Positions 15,867 to 25,467 of a stretch of 64,000 nt of DNA are shown here, piece by piece. The notes under the pieces are model-generated. The model did no database searches. It worked only from the letters and a program-made list of their open reading frames with translations, and was not told the origin of the DNA. Within the stretch, counting starts at the first letter, position 1. Each line of letters starts with the position of its first letter. Both the position numbers and the translations under genes were made by a program. The DNA is taken from positions 1 to 64,000 of the forward strand of contig DASTFJ010000030.1 in NCBI GenBank assembly GCA_035708745.1. Direction: 5' to 3'. The DNA comes from JAMLHN01 sp035708745 (GTDB taxonomy: Bacteria; Chloroflexota; Chloroflexia; Thermomicrobiales; UBA6265).

Positions 15867-17621
15867 TCAATTCATCCGCTCCAAGGTGCGTGACGCGCGA
15901 AGTTTTTTCGTGGCATCGAGGTCGACTTCGCCATCGCCGGTAACGACCACACCGTACAAGTCGCGAGCGGCGCCCGGAGAGACCAATCCTTCAATAACGT
16001 CGTGGTGAACGCGTTGCGGATCGCGGTCCAATGGGTTGCCGTATCCGCCGCCGCCACCGGTGATGATGGTCAGCAGGTCGCCCTTCGCAATTGGTTGATC
16101 GGGAGTCTTGCGAAACTCAGTCCCCAAGCCATAGATGGACGAATCGAGAATGCCGATCGTGCGTCCGCCTGGTAGTCCACCGGCCACGCCGGCATGCGGC
16201 GCGTTACATCGTTCCAGCGTCGAAATCATGCGCCCGTCTGCCAACAATCGATAAGCGCGCCGCACACCGAGACCACCGCGGAACTTGCCGGCTCCGCCGC
16301 TGTCGGTGACCAGCTCGTAGCACTCGATGATTTCCGGGTCCTTGGTTTCTTCCAGCTCGACCGGGAGATTGCGGCTGCAGGCCTCCTCGATGTGGACGAT
16401 CGCGCTCTCTCCATCGGCAACGGCGCTGGCGCCCTGACCGATTCCCTCGATATTGGCTTCCACCCACATCGCGCCGGTGTCCTGGTCGAAACCATACCGG
16501 AAGCAACCGCAGAGATCACCTCCGGACTGCGCCGGAAATCTATCGGGGAAGTCTTCGGCCAGCGCTTTCAAGGTCGTTTCGACTGCGGTCATCGACGGCC
16601 AACCATAAAGATTGGTCGGCGCGGCGTCATGCGCGTTGAAGATCGTTCCGAGCGGCGCGATCACCTTGATCGGCCGGAAGGAACCCTCACAAGCGACCGA
16701 TTCCGGAGCGGTCAAGATCTTGCCCATCATCCGGGCACAGGACACCGCCGTGATATAGGGCGCATTCATCGGACCCGGCTGCTGCTTGGCCGATTCGGAG
16801 AAATCGAAGGTGACTTCGGCGGCTTCCGGATCGATCGTGATGGAGATGGCGACCTTCAACGGGACCCCCCGTTCGATTCCGTTGTCGTCGCAATAGTCGA
16901 CCGCACTCCAGGTGCCGGCCGGCATCTTGCGGATTGCATCGCGCGCCATGCGTTCGGCGTGGTCGTAGATATCCTCTGCGCAGGCCTGAACCGTGTCGAA
17001 CCCGTACTTTTTCAGGAGGCGAAGAACGCCCTGCTCCCCTGTGCGGAAGCAGGCGATCTCGGAGTGGATATCACCCCAGATGACCTCGGGCGCCCGCGAA
17101 TTGGATTTGATGATGGCCGCCAGGGTCTGGTCGAGCACCCCGGCCCGGTAGAGTTTGACCGGCGGAATACGTAAGCCTTCCTGGAAGGCATCGGTCGAAT
17201 CGGTGGGGTAGGGGTCCTTGGCGCCGACATCGATCAGATGCGCTTTGCTGGCCGCGAAACCGAAGAGCCGTCCTTCGAAGAAGATCGGCATCCAGAGCAT
17301 CATGTCCGCCGGATGCGAGCCAGTAAAGGCCGGCATCGATGTGCAATACACATCGCCCGATTCGATATCGTCTTTGCCCTGTTCCTCCAGGACGCGCTTG
17401 ATTCCTGGGCTCAGCGTGCCCATGAATGCGGTAAGCCCCGGCGCCTCGGCTAGGGTGTTTGCATCGGCATCGAGCAGACCGCAGGCGAAGTCGCGGTCTT
17501 CGTAAATCACCGGTGAAAACGAGGTTCGTTGAATGGTCTCCCGCATCTCGCGCGCCGCGGTGAGCAGCGCGTTATGAACGACGGCGGTCGTGATGGGGTC
17601 GACAACTCGGTTGGGAGTCAT
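15867..17621 (-). CDS. Hydantoinase B / oxoprolinase subunit (HyuB), copy 2
   Basis: A 584-residue HyuB, near-parallel in sequence to the neighbouring copy: the same EDRDFACGLLDA, DPYPTDSTDAFQEGLR and DRDPQRV-type segments. The N-terminal and C-terminal halves differ modestly, so the copies have diverged. Its ATG overlaps the stop of hydantoinase A by 4 bases (ATGA), so this HyuB is the likely stoichiometric partner of that HyuA. Confidence 0.93.
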   Translation of the reverse strand: MTPNRVVDPITTAVVHNALLTAAREMRETIQRTSFSPVIYEDRDFACGLLDADANTLAEAPGLTAFMGTLSPGIKRVLEEQGKDDIESGDVYCTSMPAFTGSHPADMMLWMPIFFEGRLFGFAASKAHLIDVGAKDPYPTDSTDAFQEGLRIPPVKLYRAGVLDQTLAAIIKSNSRAPEVIWGDIHSEIACFRTGEQGVLRLLKKYGFDTVQACAEDIYDHAERMARDAIRKMPAGTWSAVDYCDDNGIERGVPLKVAISITIDPEAAEVTFDFSESAKQQPGPMNAPYITAVSCARMMGKILTAPESVACEGSFRPIKVIAPLGTIFNAHDAAPTNLYGWPSMTAVETTLKALAEDFPDRFPAQSGGDLCGCFRYGFDQDTGAMWVEANIEGIGQGASAVADGESAIVHIEEACSRNLPVELEETKDPEIIECYELVTDSGGAGKFRGGLGVRRAYRLLADGRMISTLERCNAPHAGVAGGLPGGRTIGILDSSIYGLGTEFRKTPDQPIAKGDLLTIITGGGGGYGNPLDRDPQRVHHDVIEGLVSPGAARDLYGVVVTGDGEVDLDATKKLRASRTLERMN

Positions 17622-19666
17622 CGGACTTCACTTCCAACGGCGATGTGGAGCGCGCCGAAGGCATCGACCGTGGCCGTATCGCCCGGCATCAAGACGGTTA
17701 CGTGGCTCGGTTCCTGCACGAGAGCGGGACCATCGATCGTTGCGCCGCCGAGCAGCTTGCCCCGGTCATAAATCCCCGCGTTCTGCCACGCGCGATTGAC
17801 AAAAACCTTCTTGGTGCTCACGAGCGCGTCTTTCGCCGAATCAGGTCCGGATTCGATCTCGACCAAGGGCAAGCGATGCATCGTGCCGAAGACCCGCAAT
17901 CGGTAAGTCACGGTCTCTCGCTGGGACGGCATGCGATGCCCGAATCGGGCCTCGTGCGCCTCGTCGAAGAGCTCGGGCAGGAGCTCGAGCAGTCGCTCGT
18001 CGATCGCCAGCTCACCGAGGGGAACTTCGACTTCGTGTCCCTGGCCCGTATATCGACAATCGATCGAACGGTGAAAGGTGACATTTTTGGGATCGACGCC
18101 GGCCTCTTCGGTGAGCTCCAGCGCCTCGGATTCCATCTCCGAGAAGAGGCGTTTGACATAGTCGAGCTCGACCTGGGGGATCTGACGGAGATAGCTGCGG
18201 GCGAAACTTCCCACTATATCGGCGCTCAACATGCCCCAGGCAGAGAAGACCGACGGATGGCGCGGGATGATGACCTTCGGAATATCGAGCGTGCGGGCCA
18301 CCTCGCTGGCAAAGAGTCCGCCGCCGCCACCGAACGCGAGCAAGGCGAAATCGCGCGGATCGTGTCCCTGGCCAACCAGGGTTTGCCGGGTGACATTCGC
18401 CATATTGTTGCGGGCGACGGTCAGGATGCCTTCCGCGGTTTCCTCGGTGGTCAGTCCGAGTTGCCTGGCGATTCGTTCGATCCCTTTCGTCGCCAGCTCT
18501 GGGCAGAGCTTCATCTCGCCGCCGGCAAACAACGTTGGATCGATGAGGCCGGATACAACCGCCGCATCGGTGACGGTCGGTTCGTCGCCGCCTCGGTCGT
18601 AGCACATCGGCCCCGGATCGGCTCCGGCGCTGGCCGGCCCAACATGCAGGCGGCCGCCCGCATCGACCCGAGCGATACTGCCGCCACCGGCCCCGACGCT
18701 GCGCACATCAATACTCGAGACCTTCGCCGCATAGCCGAGAATATCGTGTTCGGTCCGCAGAACCGTCTGGCCATCGACCACGATCGAAACATCGTAGCTC
18801 GTTCCACCGACGTCGCCGGTCACCAGATTGGGCGTTCCCAGCTTGTCGGAGAGATACGCTGCGCCGATTGCGCCTCCCGCGGGTCCCGATTCCATCATTT
18901 GAATGGGCGCGCGGCCAATTGCCTCGACCGTCGAGACGCCACCGGTTGAGTTCGCGATCAGGGGCGAGTTCTCCAAGCCGGTGTCTTCTCGCAGGGTGCT
19001 GTCGAGGCGGTTGAGATAGCCGACCACCGGCTTCTTGACATAGGCATCGATGACCGTCGAGCTGGTGCGCTCGTATTCACGAATCTCGCGCGCTACTTCG
19101 TGGCTCATCGAGACATAGACGTCTGGGTCGATCTCTCGGATGAGATCGCGCACTGCTAGCTCATGACTCGGATCGGCGTAGGCATGCAGCAGACAGACGG
19201 CGATCGACTGCACGCCGGCTTCCAGGAGCTTTTCGGTCACCGCTCGAACTTCCGCCTCATCGACCGGCTCGAGCACCGTCCCGTCGAACATCATGCGCGC
19301 CGAAATCTCCAGCCGCCGTCGCCGCGGCACCAGCGGCTTCGGTTTCTCCCAAAAGATGTTGTAGATATGCTCGTCCGGCCGGTCGATCCGCCGGATTTCG
19401 AGAATGTCGCGGAATCCTTTGGTGGTGATCAGCCCGGTCACCGCGCCGCGCTGCGTGACCAGCGCATTGGTGGCGACGGTGGAGCCATGAATGAACTGGC
19501 CGACCTCATCGGCCGCCACGCCCGTTTTGAGGTAGGCCGCCATGACGCCTTGCACCACATCGGCCGGAGTGGTGGCCGCTTTGTCCGCCTTGATCTCCCC
19601 GGTCTGATCGTCGACCCAGACGATGTCGGTGAAGGTTCCTCCAATATCGGTTCCGATACGAATCAT
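17618..19666 (-). CDS. Hydantoinase A / ATPase subunit (HyuA), full length
   Basis: A 682-residue HyuA with an actin-like ATPase core. Visible motifs are the phosphate-1 loop GTDIGGTFTDIVW at residues 5-17, the second loop GDVGGTSYDVSI, SVGAGGGSIA and the late AFGGGGGL. A C-terminal domain of about 170 residues follows. The family phosphorylates the carbonyl or amide substrate so HyuB can open or carboxylate it. I set the start at ATG 19666 by the family N-terminus; AAGGAAAGG lies upstream. An open frame extends further 5' but overlaps the DUF917 gene. Confidence 0.93.
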   Translation of the reverse strand: MIRIGTDIGGTFTDIVWVDDQTGEIKADKAATTPADVVQGVMAAYLKTGVAADEVGQFIHGSTVATNALVTQRGAVTGLITTKGFRDILEIRRIDRPDEHIYNIFWEKPKPLVPRRRRLEISARMMFDGTVLEPVDEAEVRAVTEKLLEAGVQSIAVCLLHAYADPSHELAVRDLIREIDPDVYVSMSHEVAREIREYERTSSTVIDAYVKKPVVGYLNRLDSTLREDTGLENSPLIANSTGGVSTVEAIGRAPIQMMESGPAGGAIGAAYLSDKLGTPNLVTGDVGGTSYDVSIVVDGQTVLRTEHDILGYAAKVSSIDVRSVGAGGGSIARVDAGGRLHVGPASAGADPGPMCYDRGGDEPTVTDAAVVSGLIDPTLFAGGEMKLCPELATKGIERIARQLGLTTEETAEGILTVARNNMANVTRQTLVGQGHDPRDFALLAFGGGGGLFASEVARTLDIPKVIIPRHPSVFSAWGMLSADIVGSFARSYLRQIPQVELDYVKRLFSEMESEALELTEEAGVDPKNVTFHRSIDCRYTGQGHEVEVPLGELAIDERLLELLPELFDEAHEARFGHRMPSQRETVTYRLRVFGTMHRLPLVEIESGPDSAKDALVSTKKVFVNRAWQNAGIYDRGKLLGGATIDGPALVQEPSHVTVLMPGDTATVDAFGALHIAVGSEVR

Positions 19667-19686
19667 TTTCTGGTGTGTGCCTTTCC

Positions 19687-20784
19687 TTAGACCGCCATCG
19701 GCTGGTAGTCCATTTCGATTCCAAAATGTCGTGGGCCCCAAACGGCCAATGCTTCGGGGGTTCGCATGATCTCCGGTACCTGGACGGCCATCACCTTGAC
19801 CCGCTGGCCGTAACGGAGCTCCTCGGTGGTGATCGGTTCCGCCGTTTCGTTGTCCAGCACGCAAATGAGATCCGGCACGACGGCGAGCACCCGTTCGCCC
19901 TGTCTGGCGATGATGTTTTCGTTCTGAAAGCTGATGAAAAGCTCGTCGGACGAGTCATTCTCGCCCAGTGGCGCGATACGAACCGACCCAAGCGCCCAAC
20001 CCTGATCGGTCCGACGGTTCACCTCGGTGATCTTGCCTTCGAAGATCACCTTGGCCGGTTTGTATTCGGTGGCATCGAACGTCTCGCTGATCGCTGCGAA
20101 TGGATCGCGGTGTTGCTCGCGCGCCTCGCGAATAGCGCGGCCGACGCGCAACCCCATACCGATCGTTCCCGCAACCGAAACGCGCTTGGCGGTTGTCCCA
20201 TCCATAGGGAACTCCGCGATGTAGCCGACGCCCCCCATGCGAATGGTCAGTCCGCGGGCGAACCATTCGAGCGCGAAGTTGTCGTGTGCTTCGATCACAC
20301 AGGTATCGAGGTGATCGTTCGTCAGGACCAGCGGGGACCCGCTCACCCCATAGATATGAAAGGTCTCATGGAAGAGCTCGGGAAAGGCCCGACCCATGCC
20401 ATCGGCATCGACCACCGGAATGCCGAGTCGCAATCCAACGACCAGCGGCATCATCGAGTTCATGCCACCGGCCTCAATCGGCATGGTGGCAAACGCCTTC
20501 TGGCCCAGATGCTGCTCGAGCCGCTGAAAAGACGACACGAGCTCATCGCCATTGGGCAGCTTCTCGACGATGCAAGTGGGCGCTCCCATCATCGCCGTTG
20601 GGATGACAAATGCATCGTCCGGCACCTCGGCGAGATCGAGGAGTTCGATCTCTCGCCCGGTTTCTTCCAGCGCACGCTCGACCATGAGACGGCCGACATA
20701 GGGATTGCCGCCGCCGCCGGTGCCAAGAAAGGCAGCGCCACGCCCAAGATCCTTGAGATCGTCGCGACTGAGTTTCAAACCCAT
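19687..20784 (-). CDS. DUF917 family protein, copy 1
   Basis: A 365-residue member of the DUF917 (S-methyl thiohydantoin desulfurase-like) family. The N-terminal FLGTGGGGNPYVGRLM glycine-rich loop, MMGAPTCIVEK, EAGGMNSMMP and VDADGMGRAFPE motifs are clear. Family members are usually encoded beside hydantoinase A genes, but their reaction is poorly defined. AAAGGA sits 8 bases before ATG 20784, so I prefer it to a TTG 21 bases upstream. Confidence 0.9.
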   Translation of the reverse strand: MGLKLSRDDLKDLGRGAAFLGTGGGGNPYVGRLMVERALEETGREIELLDLAEVPDDAFVIPTAMMGAPTCIVEKLPNGDELVSSFQRLEQHLGQKAFATMPIEAGGMNSMMPLVVGLRLGIPVVDADGMGRAFPELFHETFHIYGVSGSPLVLTNDHLDTCVIEAHDNFALEWFARGLTIRMGGVGYIAEFPMDGTTAKRVSVAGTIGMGLRVGRAIREAREQHRDPFAAISETFDATEYKPAKVIFEGKITEVNRRTDQGWALGSVRIAPLGENDSSDELFISFQNENIIARQGERVLAVVPDLICVLDNETAEPITTEELRYGQRVKVMAVQVPEIMRTPEALAVWGPRHFGIEMDYQPMAV

Positions 20785-20805
20785 GAGAACGATCCTTTCA
20801 GGCAA

Positions 20806-21369
20806 TCAGCCTCGGTCATGATTGCCAAAGGTCTCCCACGAGGTCAGATCGCGTGTCGTGACTGACTTCGGCGCATCGGTCGTGAGCCGACGTTCGACCG
20901 GTTTGGGATCGCCTAGCATGATCAGCAGCTCGACCGAGTGATTCGGTGGCAGTCCGAGCACTCCGGCTATTCCCGATTGACTGAACGATGTCACCGGGCA
21001 ACTTCCAACCCCGAGCGCGTGCGCCATGTTCAGCATGTTCTGGGCAGCCGTGCCGACATCGACATAGACGATCATCGACGGCTCGATCGAGGAAAATTCC
21101 CGCTTCACCTGGTCCCAGTCGATCAGGATCGCGATGATGGCGGCCGGCTCAGCAAGCATACCCGGCGAAAACGACCGAATGCGCCTGATCTTTTCCGGGT
21201 CGCGGGTAACGAAAAACCGGTGCGGCCGGAGATTTCCGCCGCTGGCCGCCCAGCGCCCGGCCTGCACGATCTCCCACAAGTGGTCGTCGGAAACCGGCGC
21301 ACCGGTGAACGAACGCACCGCGCGACGCGTCTTCATGTTCTGAAAAATGAGATTGGCGTCCTGGCTCAT
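20806..21369 (-). CDS. Nitroreductase family protein
   Basis: A 187-residue FMN-dependent nitroreductase-fold protein. KTRRAVRSFTGAPVSDDHLWEIVQAG at the N-terminus and the WAASGGNLRPHRFFV segment are the FMN-binding and dimer motifs; LGVGSCPV lies in the second half. The ATG overlaps the preceding stop by 4 bases (ATGA). Inside a hydantoinase operon it may reduce a ring double bond of the substrate or an intermediate; that role is inference. Confidence 0.88.
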   Translation of the reverse strand: MSQDANLIFQNMKTRRAVRSFTGAPVSDDHLWEIVQAGRWAASGGNLRPHRFFVTRDPEKIRRIRSFSPGMLAEPAAIIAILIDWDQVKREFSSIEPSMIVYVDVGTAAQNMLNMAHALGVGSCPVTSFSQSGIAGVLGLPPNHSVELLIMLGDPKPVERRLTTDAPKSVTTRDLTSWETFGNHDRG

Positions 21370-21692
21370 TCGGCCGGCTCCTCGCTCTGGGAAGTGACGT
21401 ACTCCGCCATGGTGCGTGGGGTTTGCCTGAGGAAGTCGTAGAATCCGGGCTTGTCCCACATGCACCATTGCTTCTTGATGTCGATCTCGTCCTTCAGGCT
21501 TGCCAGAAAATCGCCGTCGACCACGGCACCATTGGCTTCCATGAAACCGATCATGCGGCTGACCGCATCCACCAGGCGAAGCGGGCCATAGTGAATGGGT
21601 TCCTTGAGTGTGATTTCCGCAGAGCTCAGCAAAAATGAAATCAGCTCGTCGGCCTGATCGCGGGTAAGCACCACTGGTTGCGAATCGGCCAT
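21366..21692 (-). CDS. Small protein, DUF6092-like
   Basis: 108 residues, with no signal peptide or membrane segment. The pattern LTRDQADELISFLLSSAEI followed by EPIHYGPLRLVDAVSRM resembles DUF6092 proteins, which I recall near hydantoinase genes; I could not verify this. The C-terminal half is acidic and Trp-containing (KKQWCMWDKPGFYDFL). GTAGGAG lies 12 bases before ATG 21692; a TTG three codons upstream, overlapping the DUF917 gene, is an alternative start. Confidence 0.7.
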   Translation of the reverse strand: MADSQPVVLTRDQADELISFLLSSAEITLKEPIHYGPLRLVDAVSRMIGFMEANGAVVDGDFLASLKDEIDIKKQWCMWDKPGFYDFLRQTPRTMAEYVTSQSEEPAE

Positions 21693-21693
21693 A

Positions 21694-22782
21694 TCAGACA
21701 ATTGCTCCTACGCGCTCTTCGATAGGGACATAGTCCAGGTCGTATCCAAAGTAGCGTGGACCCGCGAGCTCGATTCCTTCCTTTGTCCGCCAGCGCGGAT
21801 CGCAGGGCATGCCGAGAACGACTACACGGTACCCGTAGCGCAACGATTCCGTAGTGATTGCATTACCGGCCTCGGCATCGAGCACGGTGATCAAATCCGG
21901 TGTGGTCGCCATGACGCTGTCGCCTGATCTTGCGATCAGGAACTCGTTCTGGAAATCGATCTCCAGCGTTCGCCCTTCGTACTCGTCGACGCCGTCGATA
22001 CGTGCGGTGCCCCGGGCGAATCCGGTCTCTGTCCTGCGGTCGAGATCGGCGATCTTGCCTTTCCAGATCACATGACCGGCGGTGGCGGCGCGTACCGCTT
22101 CGACCGGATCGATATGCGCGGCATGTGCCGCTCGGGTCGTCTTCCCGATTGATTCGACCACCGAAATGGTTCCAGCGACGGCGGCTTCTCTGAGTTGAGC
22201 GCCGGTCATCACAAAGAGGCTGATGAAGGCTGAGCATCCCATGTCGACCGCGATCGTTCGGGCAAACGTTTCGGTCCAGTGATTGTTGAAGGTATTGATG
22301 ATGCAGTGGTTGCCCTTCTCGTCCGCGATCGCCATGGGGGTTGCGGCAATGCCGTAGAGCGTGGCCGTTACCATCTGGATCTCGGGAAATGCGCGTCCCA
22401 TCAGATCAGCGTCAACCAGCGGAATGCCAAGCTCAGCTGCCACAGAGAATGGGGTGGACGAATTCAATCCTCCTGCCTCCGCGGACATGGTCGCGAACAG
22501 CGATTTCCCCAGGTAGCTCTCCAGGGCCTTGAAGGCGTTCACGATTTCATCGCCCGAAGGGATCTTCTCCAACATGACGGTCGGAGCGCCCATCATGGCC
22601 GAGCAAGCGACGAGCGCGTCGTCGGGAACGTCGTCCACGGAAATCAGCTGAACCGGCCCGCATTTGCGAATTGAGTGCTGAGCCATCAGCTTGCCGATGT
22701 ATGGGTCGCCCCCGCCGCCCGTTCCGAGAACGGCAGCGCCAAGTGCGATATCGTCGAGTTGTGCCGCATCGATCAGTCGCAT
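21694..22782 (-). CDS. DUF917 family protein, copy 2
   Basis: A 362-residue paralogue of the other DUF917 gene, sharing the LGTGGGGDPYIGKLM loop, MMGAPTVMLEK, EAGGLNSSTP and VDADLMGRAFPE motifs. It follows the short hydantoinase A gene by 12 bases. The HyuA-DUF917 pairing suggests a two-part enzyme in which DUF917 replaces HyuB for this module; this is inference from gene order. Confidence 0.9.
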   Translation of the reverse strand: MRLIDAAQLDDIALGAAVLGTGGGGDPYIGKLMAQHSIRKCGPVQLISVDDVPDDALVACSAMMGAPTVMLEKIPSGDEIVNAFKALESYLGKSLFATMSAEAGGLNSSTPFSVAAELGIPLVDADLMGRAFPEIQMVTATLYGIAATPMAIADEKGNHCIINTFNNHWTETFARTIAVDMGCSAFISLFVMTGAQLREAAVAGTISVVESIGKTTRAAHAAHIDPVEAVRAATAGHVIWKGKIADLDRRTETGFARGTARIDGVDEYEGRTLEIDFQNEFLIARSGDSVMATTPDLITVLDAEAGNAITTESLRYGYRVVVLGMPCDPRWRTKEGIELAGPRYFGYDLDYVPIEERVGAIV

Positions 22783-22794
22783 GATTGATCCGTT

Positions 22795-24345
22795 CTACGC
22801 GTTCAATGTCAGATCGCCGACCGCCTTGACCCGGATGCGAGTAGCATTGCCGGGCAGATAGGCGAGCGGTACATCTTCCACATCGACGATGGTCACGGTC
22901 TTCGGATCGGCGCCGGCTTCGATGGCCCTGTTCGTCGCTTCACCCTTGGCGTCATCCAACGCCTGCTCCCGGGTAAGACCTTCCAGCGAGTAGACCCGGT
23001 CGACTTCGCCCGAAATCTGGGCGATGGCCGCGCCGACGGCATTGGCTGCCTCGAAATGCGGTGGCTTCACCATCTCGGACGCACCCGCCACCGGGCGTGA
23101 GATCAGCACACTTCCACCGCCGACCACGATGACCGGGACATCGGCTGCGCTGGTCTTCATGCGGTCGACCGCGGCTTCGGTCATCGCCTGAATGAGGTCG
23201 ATCGTGTCAGAAATCAGCAATTTGTCCAGATCGGCGACCTTTTCCCTGTCTCCAAAGTCAGCGATCCCTGCCGCAACCGCGATATCGCTCGTGGTCAGCG
23301 TATCGCCACCGAACACAAGGGCTTCCTTGGTCAAGCGGTATCCGACGCTTTGCGGGCCAACGCGAAGCGGATCTTGCCGAACCAATGAGCCGCCACCGAG
23401 ACCGAAGGAATAGACATCCGGCATGCGAAAGTTCGTCCGAACTCCGCCGATATCGACCGCGACCGACGCCTCACGCGGGAAACCATGCGTCAGCGCGCCG
23501 ATGTCGGCGGTCGTGCCGCCGACATCGACAACCATGGCGTCTTTCAGCCCGGACAGGAAGGCTGCACCGCGCATCGAGTTCGTGGGACCGGACGCGAACG
23601 TCAGCACTGGATACAGCTCGGCAAAGTCGCCGCTCATCAAAGTGCCATCGTTTTGCGTGAGATAGAGCGGCGCTTCGATCCCGAGCTCGCCGATGGCGCG
23701 CTTGAATGCCGTCACCGTGTCTTTCGCGAGTTTTCTCAGGCAAGCGTTGAGGATCGCCGCATTTTCTCGCTCCAGCAGCCCGATGCGGCCGATCTCGCTG
23801 GATATCGTCACCGACGAGCCCGGCACCTCGGCTTCGAGGATTTCGGCTGCCTGCTTCTCCATATCCTGATTGACTGGGGAGAAGACCGACGAAACCGCGA
23901 TCGCCTGGATGCCCTTTGCCTTGATGTCGGCCGCTGCCGCTTTGATTTCATCCGGATCGAATTTCGAGATTTCGCGGCCATCGAACTCATGACCGCCATG
24001 ACAAAGATAGGTATGCCGCCCCAGCGTTTCGGCTAAATCCTCGGGCCAGTCGACCATCGGGGGCAGCGCGGCCGTGGCCGGCAGACCAAGCCGCACCGCG
24101 GCGGTTGGCTGCAACCGGCGCCGCTCCACCACGGCATTGGTGAAATGGGTCGTGCCGATCATGACCCCCGCGATGTCGGACGTCCTGGTATTCGAAACGC
24201 CCAGCACGTGGTTCAGCGCGGTGGTGATACCGCTAGTCACGTCTTCCGTGGTGGGGGTCTTGATCTTGGCAATGACCTCGTTGCCGCGCATAAGAACGGC
24301 GTCGGTGTTGGTGCCACCGACGTCGATGCCGATTCGTAAACTCAC
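22795..24345 (-). CDS. Hydantoinase A-like ATPase, short form
   Basis: A 516-residue HyuA relative with the actin-like ATPase core: GIDVGGTNTDAVL at residues 5-17, TTHFTNAVVERR, VDVGGTTADIG and FGLGGGSLV. It is about 165 residues shorter than the full-length HyuA and lacks the C-terminal HyuA domain, a known subgroup usually found with DUF917 proteins. The next gene is indeed DUF917. It starts 24 bases after the ABC ATPase stop. Confidence 0.92.
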   Translation of the reverse strand: MSLRIGIDVGGTNTDAVLMRGNEVIAKIKTPTTEDVTSGITTALNHVLGVSNTRTSDIAGVMIGTTHFTNAVVERRRLQPTAAVRLGLPATAALPPMVDWPEDLAETLGRHTYLCHGGHEFDGREISKFDPDEIKAAAADIKAKGIQAIAVSSVFSPVNQDMEKQAAEILEAEVPGSSVTISSEIGRIGLLERENAAILNACLRKLAKDTVTAFKRAIGELGIEAPLYLTQNDGTLMSGDFAELYPVLTFASGPTNSMRGAAFLSGLKDAMVVDVGGTTADIGALTHGFPREASVAVDIGGVRTNFRMPDVYSFGLGGGSLVRQDPLRVGPQSVGYRLTKEALVFGGDTLTTSDIAVAAGIADFGDREKVADLDKLLISDTIDLIQAMTEAAVDRMKTSAADVPVIVVGGGSVLISRPVAGASEMVKPPHFEAANAVGAAIAQISGEVDRVYSLEGLTREQALDDAKGEATNRAIEAGADPKTVTIVDVEDVPLAYLPGNATRIRVKAVGDLTLNA

Positions 24346-24369
24346 TGGAGCTCCCTTCTGATGCCCACG

Positions 24370-25467
24370 CTACGCGTTCTTCGACCCTTCGTCGTCGACC
24401 TCCAACAACACGTCATCCGCAATCGCGGCGGCTTCGCTGCCAGTGTCGAGTTTGACCAAATTCATCGGGCGACTTTCGTCGAGGAAGGTCGGTATCGGAA
24501 TTTCGCCTCGCACCGACCTGATGCAGGCCACCGTGTGACCTGGCTCGACCTCCCATAGCTCCATCTTCATGGAGCGACATTCATCTTTGGCATACGGACA
24601 ACGCGTCACCAGCCGGCAATACTCCGGTGGCTCGATCGGTGAGGGGATTTCGCCACTCAGAATGATCCGTTCTCGCCGCTCGAGCGGATTGGCGGCGGGA
24701 ATGGCGCTCATTAGCGCCATCGTATAGGGATGCCGCGGCCGCGAGAACACCTGCTTCGTCGGACCGAACTCGATGATCTGGCCAAGATACATGACCGCCA
24801 CCTTATTTGAGAGATAGCCGATCACGGACAAGTCGTGCGAGATGAAGAGATAGGTCAGCTGTTCGTCGCGCTGGAGGCCCTTGAGCAGCCGCAGGAGTTT
24901 CGCCTGTACCGACACATCGAGCGCGGACGTCGGCTCATCGAGCACGATCAGGTCGGGATTGGTCGCGAGCGCGCGCGCTATGCCCACACGCTGTTGTTGC
25001 CCGCCGGAGAGCTGATGCGGATAGCGGGCCATGTGCTCGGGCCGCAGGCCAACTCGCTCGAAGAGTTCGACGACGCGGTTCTTGGCGGCCTGTCCCGAAG
25101 CGATATTGTGAATCTTGATCGGCTCGAGCACCGTCTGGCCGGCCGTTCGCCGCGGATTGAGCGAGTCGTAGGGATCCTGAAAGACCATTTGGATCTTGGC
25201 CCGTGCCCGCGTCATCTCATCGAACGACAACGTCGTCAGGCTCTTGTCCTCGAACTCGATCGTCCCATCGGACGGTTTTTCGAGCAGCGTCGCGCATTTG
25301 GCGACTGTGCTCTTGCCGGAACCGCTTTCACCGACCAGCCCGACCGTTTCGCCCTTCTCGATGTCGAACGAGACACCATCGATGGCATGCAGCATCTTGT
25401 GTGAGAACATACCGGTACGAATTGGGTAGTACTTTTTCAGCGACTCAATGCGCAGCAGCGATGTCAC
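24370..25467 (-). CDS. dppF: Dipeptide/oligopeptide ABC transporter ATP-binding protein (DppF-type)
   Basis: A 365-residue ABC ATPase. Walker A GESGSGKST (about residue 45), signature LSGGQQQRVGIARAL, Walker B LIVLDEPTSALD, and a C-terminal oligopeptide-transporter extension with cysteines (CRLVTRCPYAKDEC), which binds an Fe-S cluster in some relatives. Its start overlaps the end of the preceding ATPase gene by 23 bases. Powers import with DppD, DppB, DppC and the binding protein. Confidence 0.93.
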   Translation of the reverse strand: MTSLLRIESLKKYYPIRTGMFSHKMLHAIDGVSFDIEKGETVGLVGESGSGKSTVAKCATLLEKPSDGTIEFEDKSLTTLSFDEMTRARAKIQMVFQDPYDSLNPRRTAGQTVLEPIKIHNIASGQAAKNRVVELFERVGLRPEHMARYPHQLSGGQQQRVGIARALATNPDLIVLDEPTSALDVSVQAKLLRLLKGLQRDEQLTYLFISHDLSVIGYLSNKVAVMYLGQIIEFGPTKQVFSRPRHPYTMALMSAIPAANPLERRERIILSGEIPSPIEPPEYCRLVTRCPYAKDECRSMKMELWEVEPGHTVACIRSVRGEIPIPTFLDESRPMNLVKLDTGSEAAAIADDVLLEVDDEGSKNA

